DNA of 64,000 bases from Bromus sterilis. Taxonomy: Eukaryota > Streptophyta > Magnoliopsida > Poales > Poaceae. Made by a program: the position numbers and the translations under genes. Of the stretch, positions 24,214-34,808 are shown piece by piece (positions within the stretch are counted from its first letter, which is position 1; the number at the start of each line of letters is the position of its first letter). A model generated the notes under the pieces. That model saw nothing but the letters and a program-made list of their open reading frames with translations, searched no databases and was not told where the DNA came from. Location of the stretch: the NCBI GenBank assembly GCA_950022295.1, contig OX465600.1, positions 201,467,782 to 201,531,781 of the forward strand, in the 5' to 3' direction.

Positions 24214-25872
24214 TCATAGTAGCTTTTTCTGACGAGACTGGGCGGCTTTCAATTGATCACAAACAATGCAAACTTGCTCTTCTGCTTCCATGATCATGTC
24301 CGGTCCAAAGAATTGTCTTTCACCGGTTTCTGACCAGTTAAGGGGTGTTCGACATCGTCGTCCATAAAGGAGTTCAAAAGGAGCCATGTTCAGACTAGAT
24401 TGAAAACTATTGTTATAAGAAAATTCGGCGAATGGAAGAGACTTCTCCCAATTATTTCCGAATGAGATAACACAAGCTCTGAGCATGTCTTCAATAATTT
24501 GGTTAACCCTTTCGACTTGACCGCTAGACTGAGGATGGAAAGCTGTACTAAAGGAGAGATGAGTTCCCATAGAATTTTGAAAGCTTCCCCAGAATCTAGA
24601 GGTGAAAAGGCTACCACGATCGGAATTGATTTCCAAAGGAACACCATGAAGAGACACAATTCGAGAGACGTACAAGTCCGCTAACTGGCTAGCAGTTATA
24701 GACTCGCGAACGGGAAGGAAGTGAGCAACTTTGGAAAGCCTATCTATGACAACGAAGATGGCATCGTTTCCTTTCTGGGTTTTTGGAAAGCCGGTGATGA
24801 AGTCCATACCGACTTTGTCCCATTTCCACTCGGGAATAGGCAAAGGTTGAAGTGTACCAGCAGGTCTTTGGTGTTCTGCCTTAATGCGACGACAAACATC
24901 ACATTCAGCAACAAATTGAGCAATGTCTCTCTTCATCCTAGTCCACCAAAATCTCTGGCGTAGATCTCGGTACATTTTTGTGCTACCGGGATGAATCGAG
25001 AGGGGTGTGTCATGGCCTTCTTTGAGGATGAGTTGCCTTAGATCTCTATTCTTAGGTACCACCAAACGATTTCCAAAGAATACCATTCCTTTACTATCTA
25101 TGGAGAAACATTTAGCAACTCCGCTAGCAATGTTCTCCTTGATCCGGCGAACACCTCGTGCACGCCTTTGGGCAACTATGATTTGATCCTCAAGTGTCGG
25201 TTTCGCCACCAAGGTAGAAAGATAGCCATGAGGAACAATCTCAAGATTGAGTTTGCAAAATTCCTCATGAAGAAGTGGTTGATACTGTTGTAACATGAGG
25301 TTGTTACAATACAACTTACGACTTAGTGCATCAGCGATGACATTGGCTTTGCCTGGGGTGTAAGAAATTCCTAAGTCATAATCTTTTATCAACTCAATCC
25401 AGCGTCTTTGCCTGAGATTAAGATCTAGATGGGTGAAAATATATTTGAGGCTTTGGTGGTCGGAATAGATCTCACAACGATTACCAAGGAGGTAATGTCG
25501 CCAAGTTGTTAGGGCATGAACTACGGCAGCGAGTTCAAGGTCATGTGTAGGATAGTTCTCTTCATGTGGCCGCAACTGGCGTGAAGCATAAGCTACCACA
25601 TGTCTATCTTGCATAAGTATGCATCCTAACCCTTGCCGTGAGGCGTCACAAAAGATCTCGAAATCCTTTTTGGTGTCTGGAGGCGCAAGTACGGGTGCAG
25701 AAGTCAATCTCCTTTTTAGCTCTTGAAAGCTTTCCTCGCACTTGGGAGTCCATTGGAATTTCTTATCTTTCTTGAGGAGTTCAGTTAGAGGCTTTGCAAC
25801 TTTAGAAAAGTTCTCGACAAAGTGGCGGCAATAGCTGGCTAGGCCAAGAAAACTCCTAACTTGCTTAACCAA
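24214..25872 (-). pseudogene. A2 RNase H and integrase
   Basis: This is a 552-residue stretch in the same frame as the upstream gag-protease-RT ORF, parted from it only by a TAG at 25885-25887. It starts in the RT connection (VRSFLGLASYCRHF). RNase H shows IFCDAS, HDLELAAV, SDHQSLKY and ADALSRK. Integrase shows an HHCC zinc finger ending CDVC, and DDE residues in MDFITGF, NSDRGSLF and GQVERVNQ. No change is seen in the catalytic positions. The frame ends early (QKKLL then stop) through one extra A at 24224-24228; the proper frame continues as the next entry downstream. Integrase would act in the nucleus to insert the cDNA. Confidence 0.9.
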
Positions 25873-25884
25873 TTCAGGTGGAGT

Positions 25885-28161
25885 CTAGTCAAGGACAGCC
25901 TGAACTCTCTCGGGATTCACAACAATGCCTTTTGAAGAAATCACATGGCCTAAGTAGGTCACTTCTTGTAGCCAAAATTCACACTTGGAGAATTTAGCAT
26001 ACAGGCAATGCTCTCTAAGTTTCATCAATACCAGCCTTAGGTGTTCGGCATGTTCTTCTTCGTTCTTCGAGTAGATGAGAATGTCATCGAGATAAACCAC
26101 AAAATTTTTATCTAGGTACTCCATGAAGATCGAATTCATCATGCGTGAGAAAGTGGCGGGGGCATTGGTTAAGCCTAAGGACATGACGGTGTACTCGTAA
26201 AGACCATAACGAGTAGTAAAAGCCGTTTTAGGAATGTCCTCGTTTCGGATTTTGATTTGATGATAACCTAATCTCAAATCCATCTTGGAGAAGACAGAGG
26301 ATCCAGCAAGTTGATCATAAAGATCATTGATCCTGGGTAGTGGGTACTTGTTCTTTATCGTCGCTAGATTTAGCGGGCGATAGTCTACGCACATCCTTTC
26401 TGTTCCATCTTTCTTCGTTACGAACAGAACGGGGCAACCCCATGGCGATGAGCAAGGGCGGATGAAGCCTTTTTCCAACAAAGCTTCCAGTTGGGTTTTA
26501 AGCTGAGCTAACTCACGTGGGGCCATTTTGTATGGGAGTCTGGAAATTGGTGCGGTTCCTGGGGAAAGATCTACAATGAACTCTACACATCTGTCAGGAG
26601 GCATTCCTGGCAGTTCTTCAGGAAAGACATCCGGGAAGTCACGAACCATCGGAATATCTTCAAGGTCGGGAAGGGGAAATACATTCAAAGAATGCACCTG
26701 GGTTCTCGTTCTTGGTGAGGAGTAATCTATTGTCTGGCCTGAAGGATGTGTAAGTCTAATTGACTTGGCTTTACAATCAAGAAAAGCATGTTGTCTTGAT
26801 AACCAATCCATACCAAGGATGACATCAATGTCTGAAGACTTGAGGGCTATGAGTGAAGCAAGGAATACTAAACCCTCAATTGCAATTTGATTACCATGGC
26901 TTACTCTATTAGTTTTCCATTTTGAACCAGGAGTTTGAATGATCATAGGGGTGAACATTTCATCAAAGGATATCTCATGCCGAAGTGCATAACTGTCCGA
27001 CATGAATGAGTGAGAAGCTCCTGGGTCGAAAAGAACAGATGTGGGAACAAAATTGACTGGGAGCGTACCAAGAATGAAGTCAGAAGTACTATCAGTTTCC
27101 TCAGCTGAGATTTGGTTCACACGTCCAAGATTTGCGGAAGTGAAAGTCTTGGCAGTGGGAACCTTCGGGGGTGGTTTGGCACGAATATTGGGGTTCCCTT
27201 TGGCACTGGGTGGAGCATTCTGACTTATGGGACAATCACGAGAATAGTGACCAGGATGGCCACAGCTGAAGCAGGCTCCAAAGATAGTGCGGGGAGCTGG
27301 GTTGTTTGGTGGAGCTGGTGGACGAGGCGGCACAAGGGATGGCCTCGGTGGGTTGTTTTGGGGAAACAAACTGTTAGGAATCCAGATCATACGCTTCTGA
27401 GGGCGTGAACTAGAAGAAGGGGCAAGCTCAAGAGCATGCTTGCGAGACTTCTCGAAAACTTCATTGCCATGCTCAGCTCTGAAGGATCTGTTGACTAAAT
27501 CCTCAAAGGTGGCAAACTCAAGGAGGTTGAGATCATGACGAAGGATGGGGCTAAGTCCCTTGTGGAACCTTGCCTGCTTTCTGGCATCGGTGATGATCTC
27601 GTCTTGGGCATAACGAGCAAGACGGCTGAACTCCCTCACATACTCATGAATGGACATCTCTCCTTGATTCAGATTGCAGAACTCTTCCTTCTTGCGCTCC
27701 ATCAACTCATCCAGAATGTGGTACCCTCGAAAGGCAACACAGAACTCCTGCCAAGTCACTACGTGACCATCTGGCTGCATAGCAACATAGTTCTCCCACC
27801 ACTGAAGAGCAGCACCTTCCAAGAAGTATACCGCGAAAATAACTCGGTCATCGGGAGCAACATGTGCTGTATCAAGCTTACGCTCGATGGAACGGAGCCA
27901 ATCATCAGCTTCGAGGGGCTCAGAAGAACATCGGAATACCGGTGGCTTGAGGAAGATGAAGTCCTGAATGCTGACCACCACATTACGATGGTGGGCGGTA
28001 TTCTGCTCGATGAGCTCCAGAAGGCGTGTTTGATCACGTCTATTCCGCTCAGCTTCCATCATGATTTCCGCCGCAGAAGGCGGTGGTGGTGGTTCATCAT
28101 CATTTCGATTCCGATCACGGTCTCGATTCCGAAGAACATCACTACGAGTTCCACCTGACAT
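25885..28161 (-). CDS. A2 gag, protease and reverse transcriptase polyprotein
   Basis: An open frame of 758 residues. Gag (about residues 60-240, WWENYV and EYVREFSRLARYA motifs) forms the particle. The zinc knuckle CFSCGHPGHYSRDC is at 297-310. The protease active site at 379-381 reads D-P-G where families in this clade have D-S-G or D-T-G; the codon CCA would need one T for C change to be Ser, so activity is doubtful. ILGMDWL follows at 448-454. RT (about 560-735) has FSKMDLRLGYHQI and the catalytic FVVYLDDILIYS. The chosen ATG at 28161 is the first in frame after the leader and gives MSGGTRSD, followed by an Arg/Asp-rich start. The frame ends at TAG 25885-25887, where relatives have Trp; this fits a C to T change in a CAG (CHG) context on the plus strand. 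Confidence 0.9.
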   Translation of the reverse strand: MSGGTRSDVLRNRDRDRNRNDDEPPPPPSAAEIMMEAERNRRDQTRLLELIEQNTAHHRNVVVSIQDFIFLKPPVFRCSSEPLEADDWLRSIERKLDTAHVAPDDRVIFAVYFLEGAALQWWENYVAMQPDGHVVTWQEFCVAFRGYHILDELMERKKEEFCNLNQGEMSIHEYVREFSRLARYAQDEIITDARKQARFHKGLSPILRHDLNLLEFATFEDLVNRSFRAEHGNEVFEKSRKHALELAPSSSSRPQKRMIWIPNSLFPQNNPPRPSLVPPRPPAPPNNPAPRTIFGACFSCGHPGHYSRDCPISQNAPPSAKGNPNIRAKPPPKVPTAKTFTSANLGRVNQISAEETDSTSDFILGTLPVNFVPTSVLFDPGASHSFMSDSYALRHEISFDEMFTPMIIQTPGSKWKTNRVSHGNQIAIEGLVFLASLIALKSSDIDVILGMDWLSRQHAFLDCKAKSIRLTHPSGQTIDYSSPRTRTQVHSLNVFPLPDLEDIPMVRDFPDVFPEELPGMPPDRCVEFIVDLSPGTAPISRLPYKMAPRELAQLKTQLEALLEKGFIRPCSSPWGCPVLFVTKKDGTERMCVDYRPLNLATIKNKYPLPRINDLYDQLAGSSVFSKMDLRLGYHQIKIRNEDIPKTAFTTRYGLYEYTVMSLGLTNAPATFSRMMNSIFMEYLDKNFVVYLDDILIYSKNEEEHAEHLRLVLMKLREHCLYAKFSKCEFWLQEVTYLGHVISSKGIVVNPERVQAVLD

Positions 28162-28632
28162 CCTGTGTGATAAAAATCAACAATCAGAACAGGTTGTACG
28201 ATGGAGGCAAGGATAAAAGGATATGATTTAGGCGAAAAGGATAAAATGCGAACGCAATGATTCAAAGAAACACGGAAAAAATCCGGCAGCATAATGGCTA
28301 CACCGGGATGGAAAATGAAACAACCTCGAAGAAATTGGACAGAACTTCTTCAAGGAACTCAAAACACGGAGACTCTGGACAACCACAACCATCCTACGGC
28401 TATAATGAGGCAATCAACGAGATGTTCTAGTAAGACATAGATGAGCCTAGTCCTATCATCCCGTAGAAAAGATAAGGGTGACTCAGAACTCAGAACGATG
28501 AGGGTAAGGAGAAAAAAGAAGCCTTACATTGTTCCCTTATATACCCAGAGTAACTATATAACTATAGAAGGCTAGACTCGACTTCGGCCAAGGTTGATAA
28601 TCCTACAGTCAGTCCTGCTCTGATACCAAGTA
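28162..28632 (-). other. A2 5' leader with primer binding site
   Basis: This is the untranslated leader between the 5' LTR and the gag start. The primer site TGGTATCAGAGC (28628-28617, minus strand) begins four bases inside the LTR edge and matches the 3' end of initiator tRNA-Met. Nothing else is recognisable in the roughly 450 bp up to the gag ATG. Confidence 0.85.
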
Positions 28633-31600
28633 TGTCGGGACACGGGGTTAGCGTATGCAAGTCCCGCTACGACATAGTCATATGGAGAGCCGAGAACCGT
28701 ACCCACTTGTCTGAGAAGATAAGGCCAAGCACAGAACGTTCTCGGAAAGCATCGTACGTGAGGGGCATCCCATCCAGGCCGGATGATCATCTGAGATGGG
28801 TCCTCATCATCCGCACACAAGTCTAAATGATATGGGTGATGAACTCCCATATTCACAGACAAGTCGCCTCAACCATACTATCGACTATCTCATAACTCTT
28901 ACATAGACTTACTCCAGCCCGATCACTTAGTCGGGGTCTAGGGCGGGCTTGATCATACATCAAAGTGTGCACGAGACAGAGTCTCGAGCAATCGCATCGC
29001 GATGCCCCAAGCTACGCACATCTAAGGGCCACTTGGTGTATAAAAGACCGCCAGCCAGATCACAACTAAGGTCTCGAAAACCAATACAAAGACATGCATG
29101 TTATAAACATACATGCAGCACACATGCCTTGTATGAACAGCAGGTATCATTGCAATTCTCTACAAAGTACACAACTTTATTGATAACTCTTACAGAGTGC
29201 ACACAGAGATCACAAGTCTGTGATCCAACATTACATCAAACATGCGGAAGCAAACGTGAGTACAAAGTCGTACTCAGCAAGACTTACGTAGGAACTATAC
29301 TACTCATGCACATGTATCAAGGTAAAGGAAGGTGGGGTTTCACTTGCAGAAGTGCCAGCTTTGTCTTGGCTTGTCCTGAACTACGAGTACCAGACTTGAG
29401 GTAAGAAGCGTACACGAGTCCACTACTTTCTCCAACCAATACACCACTATGGTCACTTCCTCGACTTCCCCACGAGGAGCATACCATATCACTCACACTT
29501 ATCTTGGTGTATTTTAGAAATATCCAGTTCAAGTTGTGTAATAATCAAGCTAAGCTTTCCAAGCAGTCCTTAACCGCGGACGCGGCTATTCGAATAGTTT
29601 TGTTAACCCTGCAGGGGTGTACCGCTACACACACGTGTCATCAGTTACCGCCTTTTGCGTGTCACCGTTCAAGAGGTGACAGCGAGGATGCCACCACAAC
29701 ACTTCGCCCACAGCTCCGTTCTAGTCCAGACAGTTGCCTATCTGAGGGGGATCCGTATGGAAGTCCGGCCGAGGTTCCAGTACAGCCTCAAACGATGTGT
29801 GCAGGGTCGCAAGCCGGTCTTGAAAAGCCGTTCATCCACTTCGCAGACCGTGCCACAGCCCTACCAGAACTCCGAACTACTGCGACTTCTGGGGTTCGAA
29901 CGGGGTGAGGAACTAGGATGAGAGGGGTCAGTGAGCCCAATGTGTGGTTGTACTCTTCTTCTTGGATCACCACACAAGAACTCGGACTTAAGGCGGTGTT
30001 CAACGAGACAACCCACTGTGTACTCCTACACAGCCTCTCATCGTTCACCTTGTATTAGGTAGATTCACCAACATATTTCCACCATCATCAACATGATCAC
30101 TACCATCCCGACTCACAAAAGAGTAACCTCATTGTAACTCTAAGCATGCAGTAAGCGGTAACAGTTGCAGGGGTTACAAGATATCAACCAACTCCTACAT
30201 TTGATAGGATTGTGGTTTGCTTACTACTGTGACAAAATGATAGGTCATGCAAAGGATTGGGTTCAACTATGCGGTAGAAACGTTATCATGGTAATCATCC
30301 TATACAATGCATAAGCGAGACATGAGAGGGAAGTGGGATTTTATCGACATGATCAATGGGTGTTTGCTTGCCTTGCTGACGGTGTTCAGTCACGGGGTCT
30401 TCAACGAAGGGGGTGATCTCGGGTTCCGGCTCCACTTCTATCAGCAACATGACAATCATAGAATCAACATAATGTACAATGCACAATCACATGAATAAGA
30501 TTGTAATGGTGATGTTCATGGTACTGATGTGTTGAGCATTTCATTTAAAAGGAGTATATTGCATTTGAGTTGCAAATTCAAACTCCATTTGATTTATCGA
30601 TGAATTTCAAATGCATTTGAATGCATGAAAGTTCATTTGAAAAGGTTGAGTATGAAGTGATGTGGTATAGTTGAGGTAAAGCCTCTGATGTGTGGATGAA
30701 ACTATTTAAAAGAACTGTGTTGCAAAGTCATTTGCAAATTCACTCCAAATTTGAATTTGAAAAGGATCCATATGCATGTTTGCTACTGTTCACCCATTTT
30801 AAAATGGTCAAACATAGAAACAAGTTGCATATTAATAATCCTTGTATTTTTCTGATAATTTTAGACATATTATTTGTCCAATTTGGAGTTAAAATGAATT
30901 AGTTATTGAATTTCAAAGTTTAAAGCATTTTTTGCAAATTTCTGATTTCTATTAAATCAGAAAAAGATTTACTTCGTCATGCTGACATCAGCATGACGTG
31001 GGGGGGTTTTCTGGCCAGTGGGGCCCTCTTGTCATTCTCAGTGGGGGTTAACCCCTGTTAAATAAAATTAGCTTAGCTTAGGGGGGCTAGGGCCCACCAG
31101 TCAGTGACCCAAGGGTCAACTAACAGGGGGATTAGCCCCCAAATCTAATCGGGCCCGCCGGCAGTTAGCCGTCGGTGACCATCCCGCGCGGCTTCGCCCG
31201 CTGGTGCCGGCGTCTCCGGCCATGGGAGAGCACGGGGAGACCACCAGCACACTCCTCGTGCTCGTCCGCGTCTGCTGCTGCCCACGGGGAGGCAAGGGGG
31301 TGGACGGAGCCTCGCCGGCGTCGAGATGGCGCGACGGCCGTGGCACTGTACAGGCGAAGTCGACGAGAACGGGCATGGGAGGGCACGCGGAAGAGGGCAA
31401 CCTGAGCAGGAGCTCACCCTGGGGCCGATGGAGTTGTCGGGGAGGCCGGAGGACGAGCAGCGGCGGCGAATTCGGCGGCGAGTCCTTGCGGGTCCGGCGG
31501 GGATTCGTTTAAGGGGGCGTCGTCTATGGAGCTTCCACTCTCGATTCCGCGCGGTTGAAGACGAGGACGATAGTACTAATGCGGAAGGACACGACAGCGC

Positions 31601-32270
31601 AGCGGGAGAGGGCGGTTGGCCACGCGGGCACGGCGGAGCGCTCCGGCGTCGTCTCGGGGGCTCGCAGAAGCGAGACAGGGAGATGAGGAGAGCTGTCCAG
31701 GGAGAGAGGGGAAGAGGAGGGGGGTGCAAGGGGGTCTCCACGGCGAGGGTTCAAGGACGGAGAGGAGGCTTCCACGGCGGAGCAGGACGTGGCGCGGTGG
31801 CTGCATGCTCTGCAGCGAGCAGCATCGGGGGAGGGGGAAGAAGACGACAAGAGAGGTGGGCTGGGCCGAGGCCAGGTGGGCCGGGGGGGGGGGGGGTTCA
31901 GTTGGGCTGGAAGCCAGGGGTTTCCTCGTTTCTTCTTTTTATTTTTCTGTTTCATTTGTTTTGCCTAGATTTAAATAGCTAGGCATTTTAGTTAAATGCC
32001 CAAACAATTTTATAAATCCTAGGTGGCCAGTTGAAAACCACTTGTGACTTTTGGGCATTTTTGAAATTCAAACAATTTGAATTTCAATTCAAATAGGGGT
32101 CAACTTTAATTTCCAAGCCCTGTTTGGAATATTTGAAAAATCTTGGTGCATGCAGTGGGACCCACTTCACTTTATATGTGATCATGCATATTTATAAGAT
32201 TTTTCAAAAATTTCACATGATGCAAAGGGGCACTCAAACCCTAGCACTTACCCTAGTTGGGGTTCTGACA
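28633..32270 (-). repeat. A2 5' LTR (right), 3638 bp
   Basis: It starts TGTCGGGACAC and ends GGGTTCTGACA on the plus strand, and carries the promoter for A2. Relative to A1 it has a deletion near 29248, joined at the shared word GAAGCAAA, and another of about 97 bp near 32205, joined at TTTTCAAAAAT. The left LTR keeps both segments but has its own different deletion. Outside the gaps the two LTRs look very similar. A GC-rich block lies at about 31140-31900. Confidence 0.93.
29566..29616 (-). promoter_or_regulatory. Three-palindrome LTR module, A2 right LTR
   Basis: All three units are perfect here: stem 3 GTCCTTAACCGCGGAC (29566-29581), palindrome 2 CTATTCGAATAG (29586-29597) and palindrome 1 CCCTGCAGGG (29607-29616). 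Confidence 0.6.
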
Positions 32271-33954
32271 CACGTGTGTCGCCGTTTTTTTTTCTTTTCT
32301 TTCTTTTTCAATCTCGAGCTCATGTCAAATCTTTTGACTCCTGTTCGAGCTCATATCAATTTGGGGTAGCTCAATTCAGTGAGCATCATGGTGAAGTCCA
32401 TTTTGCATGATTGATCCTTAAATGTTGAGGTGTTGGCAATTTTCATCAAGGCCCTTCGGTTCTTCTAAAATTTGCAAACTGTGTTTGCTTGTTCGACTTG
32501 AGTCATGTCGTATATCAAATTGGGGTAGAGAAATCTACTGATCAACATGGTCACCTCAGCTTTTATGTTTGAGCTACGTAAAAATTGGAAAAATGTGGAG
32601 AGGAGTTGCACCCACATGTGACCTTGTCTTGTATGATTTTCTCCCCTTGCCGTCCTTTGATCTTGTTTGGGTCCCACAAGTTGGCACACCCATGCATCCT
32701 TTTCATGCTTCATCTTGCACCCCCTGTGGCCTTCCTTTGATACTCCCTTGGTGTCAATTCACCGACACTTCTCCATCTCCGGAATCGATAATTATTTCAC
32801 GATGTTTATTATTGTTAATTATTGTTATTGTTTCATGCCATGCCATGTTACCATGATATGTACACCAAAATTAAGGCTATGACCAGAGCCATAAAAAAAT
32901 AAGTAACTGCATATGAAGTTGTTGACGTGCCATCAACACCTCCATTTAAATTTAACTAGATAGGGTCACACCATGTCTTAAAAACTTGATCATGTCATCC
33001 ATGCTTGAGTTTTGTTGATCTCGATGTTTACTTGTGTGCTTTCCTTGCCGGTACTTTACGTTAGCACCTGAGACCGCCGAGGAGACTTACGTGGAGATTT
33101 CCGACACCGATCCCAAGGAGCCTGCTACGTCTGCTTCGACAACCGATTACTTAGGAAAGGGGAAGATTTATACCATTACTTGATACCTTTTCGCCTACCC
33201 GCTTAGCTGTATTTTAGAACGTTTGTTTGATCATATCCACTTGCTTATGCCACATTCAAAAACCAAACAGCCATGATCCCCACATCCCAGCAAACCATTG
33301 TATTGCTAAGTTACTGCTGCTTAGTCATTGCTTAGTATGAGTAGGAAATCTTGCTGCTTACCCTATGCTATGGTTTGGGATATCATGTTATTTAAAGAAG
33401 TTGGTTGATATTTATTACTATATGATGTTAATTATATACTTGACGAATGATGAGAGACGGGGCTGTTCCCGCCAGGTGTTTTGTTCCATTTGAGTCACCT
33501 AGGTCCCGAGTTCCGGGTATTGTGTTTCTTGACGAGCGTGTCTAATCGTGTGTGGGATTCTATGGGGTCCCCTTGTCTTACCTACCTAGCTTCATACAAT
33601 TCTAGTGGTGGCCCGAGCTGATTTACTATTTGCAAACGTGTGTGTGCTTGGTTGGTACCCCAGCAGTTTTCGAAACAAACCGGGCCAGCGAGGACATGGT
33701 TCCTTTGTTGGTCCATCTCATCAGCTAGGACCCGGTCTCATGTGAGAATTACAGGCAATCCGACCTGCGTCATACGGTAGAGTCCGACCCGGGAGCGTGG
33801 CTTGCTCTTGGGTTGGGTGTCGACTCCCCGGGGGCCACCCGGAATTGTGCGTTGTTAGTTAGAGGGACTCTGACGTTCCGGAGTTTCAGGCGTTCACCTA
33901 GCCAAGTGGAAACCGGGCGTACATGCGAATCCTATGGTGGGCAGTTGGTACACC

Positions 33955-34001
33955 CCTGCAGGCTTAAATCTTTTCGAAAAGACGTGTCCGCGGTTATGGA
34001 C
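33955..34001 (+). promoter_or_regulatory. Three-palindrome LTR module, C copy
   Basis: Palindrome 1 is CCTGCAGG (33955-33962). Palindrome 2 is TCTTTTCGAAAAGA (33969-33982), a perfect 14-mer; compared with CTATTCGAATAG of family A both partners of one pair differ. Stem 3 is GTCCGCGGTTATGGAC (33986-34001). The unit lies about 690 bases before the proposed LTR end. Confidence 0.6.
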
Positions 34002-34691
34002 GACTTGAGACCTACTCCTTGTTCATAGAATAACATCAATTTGAATCATAATTAAAACTTGCCTACCGTGTGAGTGCCTTGGTTGCTTTTCTTCGTCCAG
34101 GGGGACCAAGAGAAGATCCATGTTGTGTTATGTTTGACGTAAGTAGGTGAATAGTGGACTTATGACACGGTGTCACGTGTATTCTTGGATCTTACCTCTA
34201 CTCTAATTGAACGGTAGCCACCATATATGCCAGTGCGGCTGCAACCTTTACCTTTACCTTTACCTCGACTTACCGTAGGGAGTTAGTTATCCTGTAATGA
34301 TATAATCTCACCCCTGTTTTCCTTTTGTGCTTTTACTGTTTTTCCTGATCGGCCGCTGTAGTGGACTACTACCTCGACCCGAGCACTGGACGATACTTCG
34401 TGGAGGTGCCCCCGGAGGACGATGATGAGGACGACCTCGTTCAGTAGATCCTATAGTTGGGCTTCGACGATCCGTGGTTGGACTATTTATGTGCAGCCCT
34501 CTCTAGGGAAATTTGGATTTTGACCGTACTCGGTCGTGACTGTCTTCCGCTTGTTGCATGATGTACCGTTGGGTCTATGGACCTCTGAGATGATGTAATA
34601 AATTCCAGTGGCGATGTATGCCCTGGACTCTATATATTTATGTCTTAGTATAAAGTTCATCGTTCTTATATCTGTTGTCGAGAATCCGACA

Positions 34692-34808
34692 GCGACACGA
34701 GTGCGAGTGTCGTGAGTCGGTGGCCCTTTATGCGCTACTAACTTGAGCGGGACGCAAAAGCGACTAACTCGAGTTAGCACCGCATCGGGGGCCTTATAGT
34801 ACCCACAC
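34692..34808. other. Unresolved junction between C LTR and R pol
   Basis: About 117 bp that I can assign neither to the LTR of C nor to the pol of R. It contains the perfect 14-base palindrome CTAACTCGAGTTAG (34764-34777). Recognisable R pol begins at 34809. The true LTR end of C may lie anywhere in this interval. Confidence 0.5.

Larger units (their letters stand above)
19866..32270 (-). mobile_element. Full-length Ty3/gypsy chromovirus A2
   Basis: A complete 12.4-kb element with TSD CACGT on both sides (19861-19865 and 32271-32275). The LTRs are 19866-23722 (3' LTR) and 28633-32270 (5' LTR). On the minus strand the order is: 5' LTR; primer site TGGTATCAGAGC; a leader of about 470 bp; gag-protease-RT; RNase H-integrase-chromodomain; palindrome and polypurine tract; 3' LTR. 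Domain order and the integrase chromodomain mark a chromovirus, probably Tekay/Del-like (inference). Coding damage is light: one amber stop, one homopolymer frameshift and a changed protease active site. It sits in the 3' LTR of C. Two other family A LTRs (1-2580 and 57990-61715) are in the window. Confidence 0.95.
14060..34691 (+). mobile_element. Decayed Ty3/gypsy chromovirus C (3' part), hosts B1 and A2
   Basis: From the B1 junction rightward one plus-strand reading frame gives the end of gag (zinc knuckle), protease, reverse transcriptase, RNase H, integrase and a C-terminal chromodomain. These are followed by a polypurine tract and an LTR starting TGTAACAACCC at 17849. The LTR continues beyond A2 (32276 onward) to about 34691. 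Its 3' half resembles the B LTR in several blocks, for instance the three-palindrome module and the polypurine-proximal palindrome, so B and C are related. Domain order and the chromodomain place C among chromoviruses, probably Tekay/Del-like (inference). The 5' LTR and most of gag lie beyond B1, outside the window. The right boundary is uncertain by about 100 bp. Confidence 0.8.
17849..34691 (+). repeat. C 3' LTR, interrupted by A2
   Basis: The LTR proper is 17849-19865 plus 32276 to about 34691, roughly 4.4 kb after removing A2 and one CACGT copy. It starts TGTAACAACCC. The proposed end is GAATCCGACA at 34691. No second LTR is in the window, so the end is inferred from TG...CA and the change of sequence character. 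The left part carries a GC-rich block (about 18390-19100) and a tRNA-like sequence (19432-19486). The right part (33450-34100) is closely similar to B LTRs read on the minus strand, including the three-palindrome module. Confidence 0.65.
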
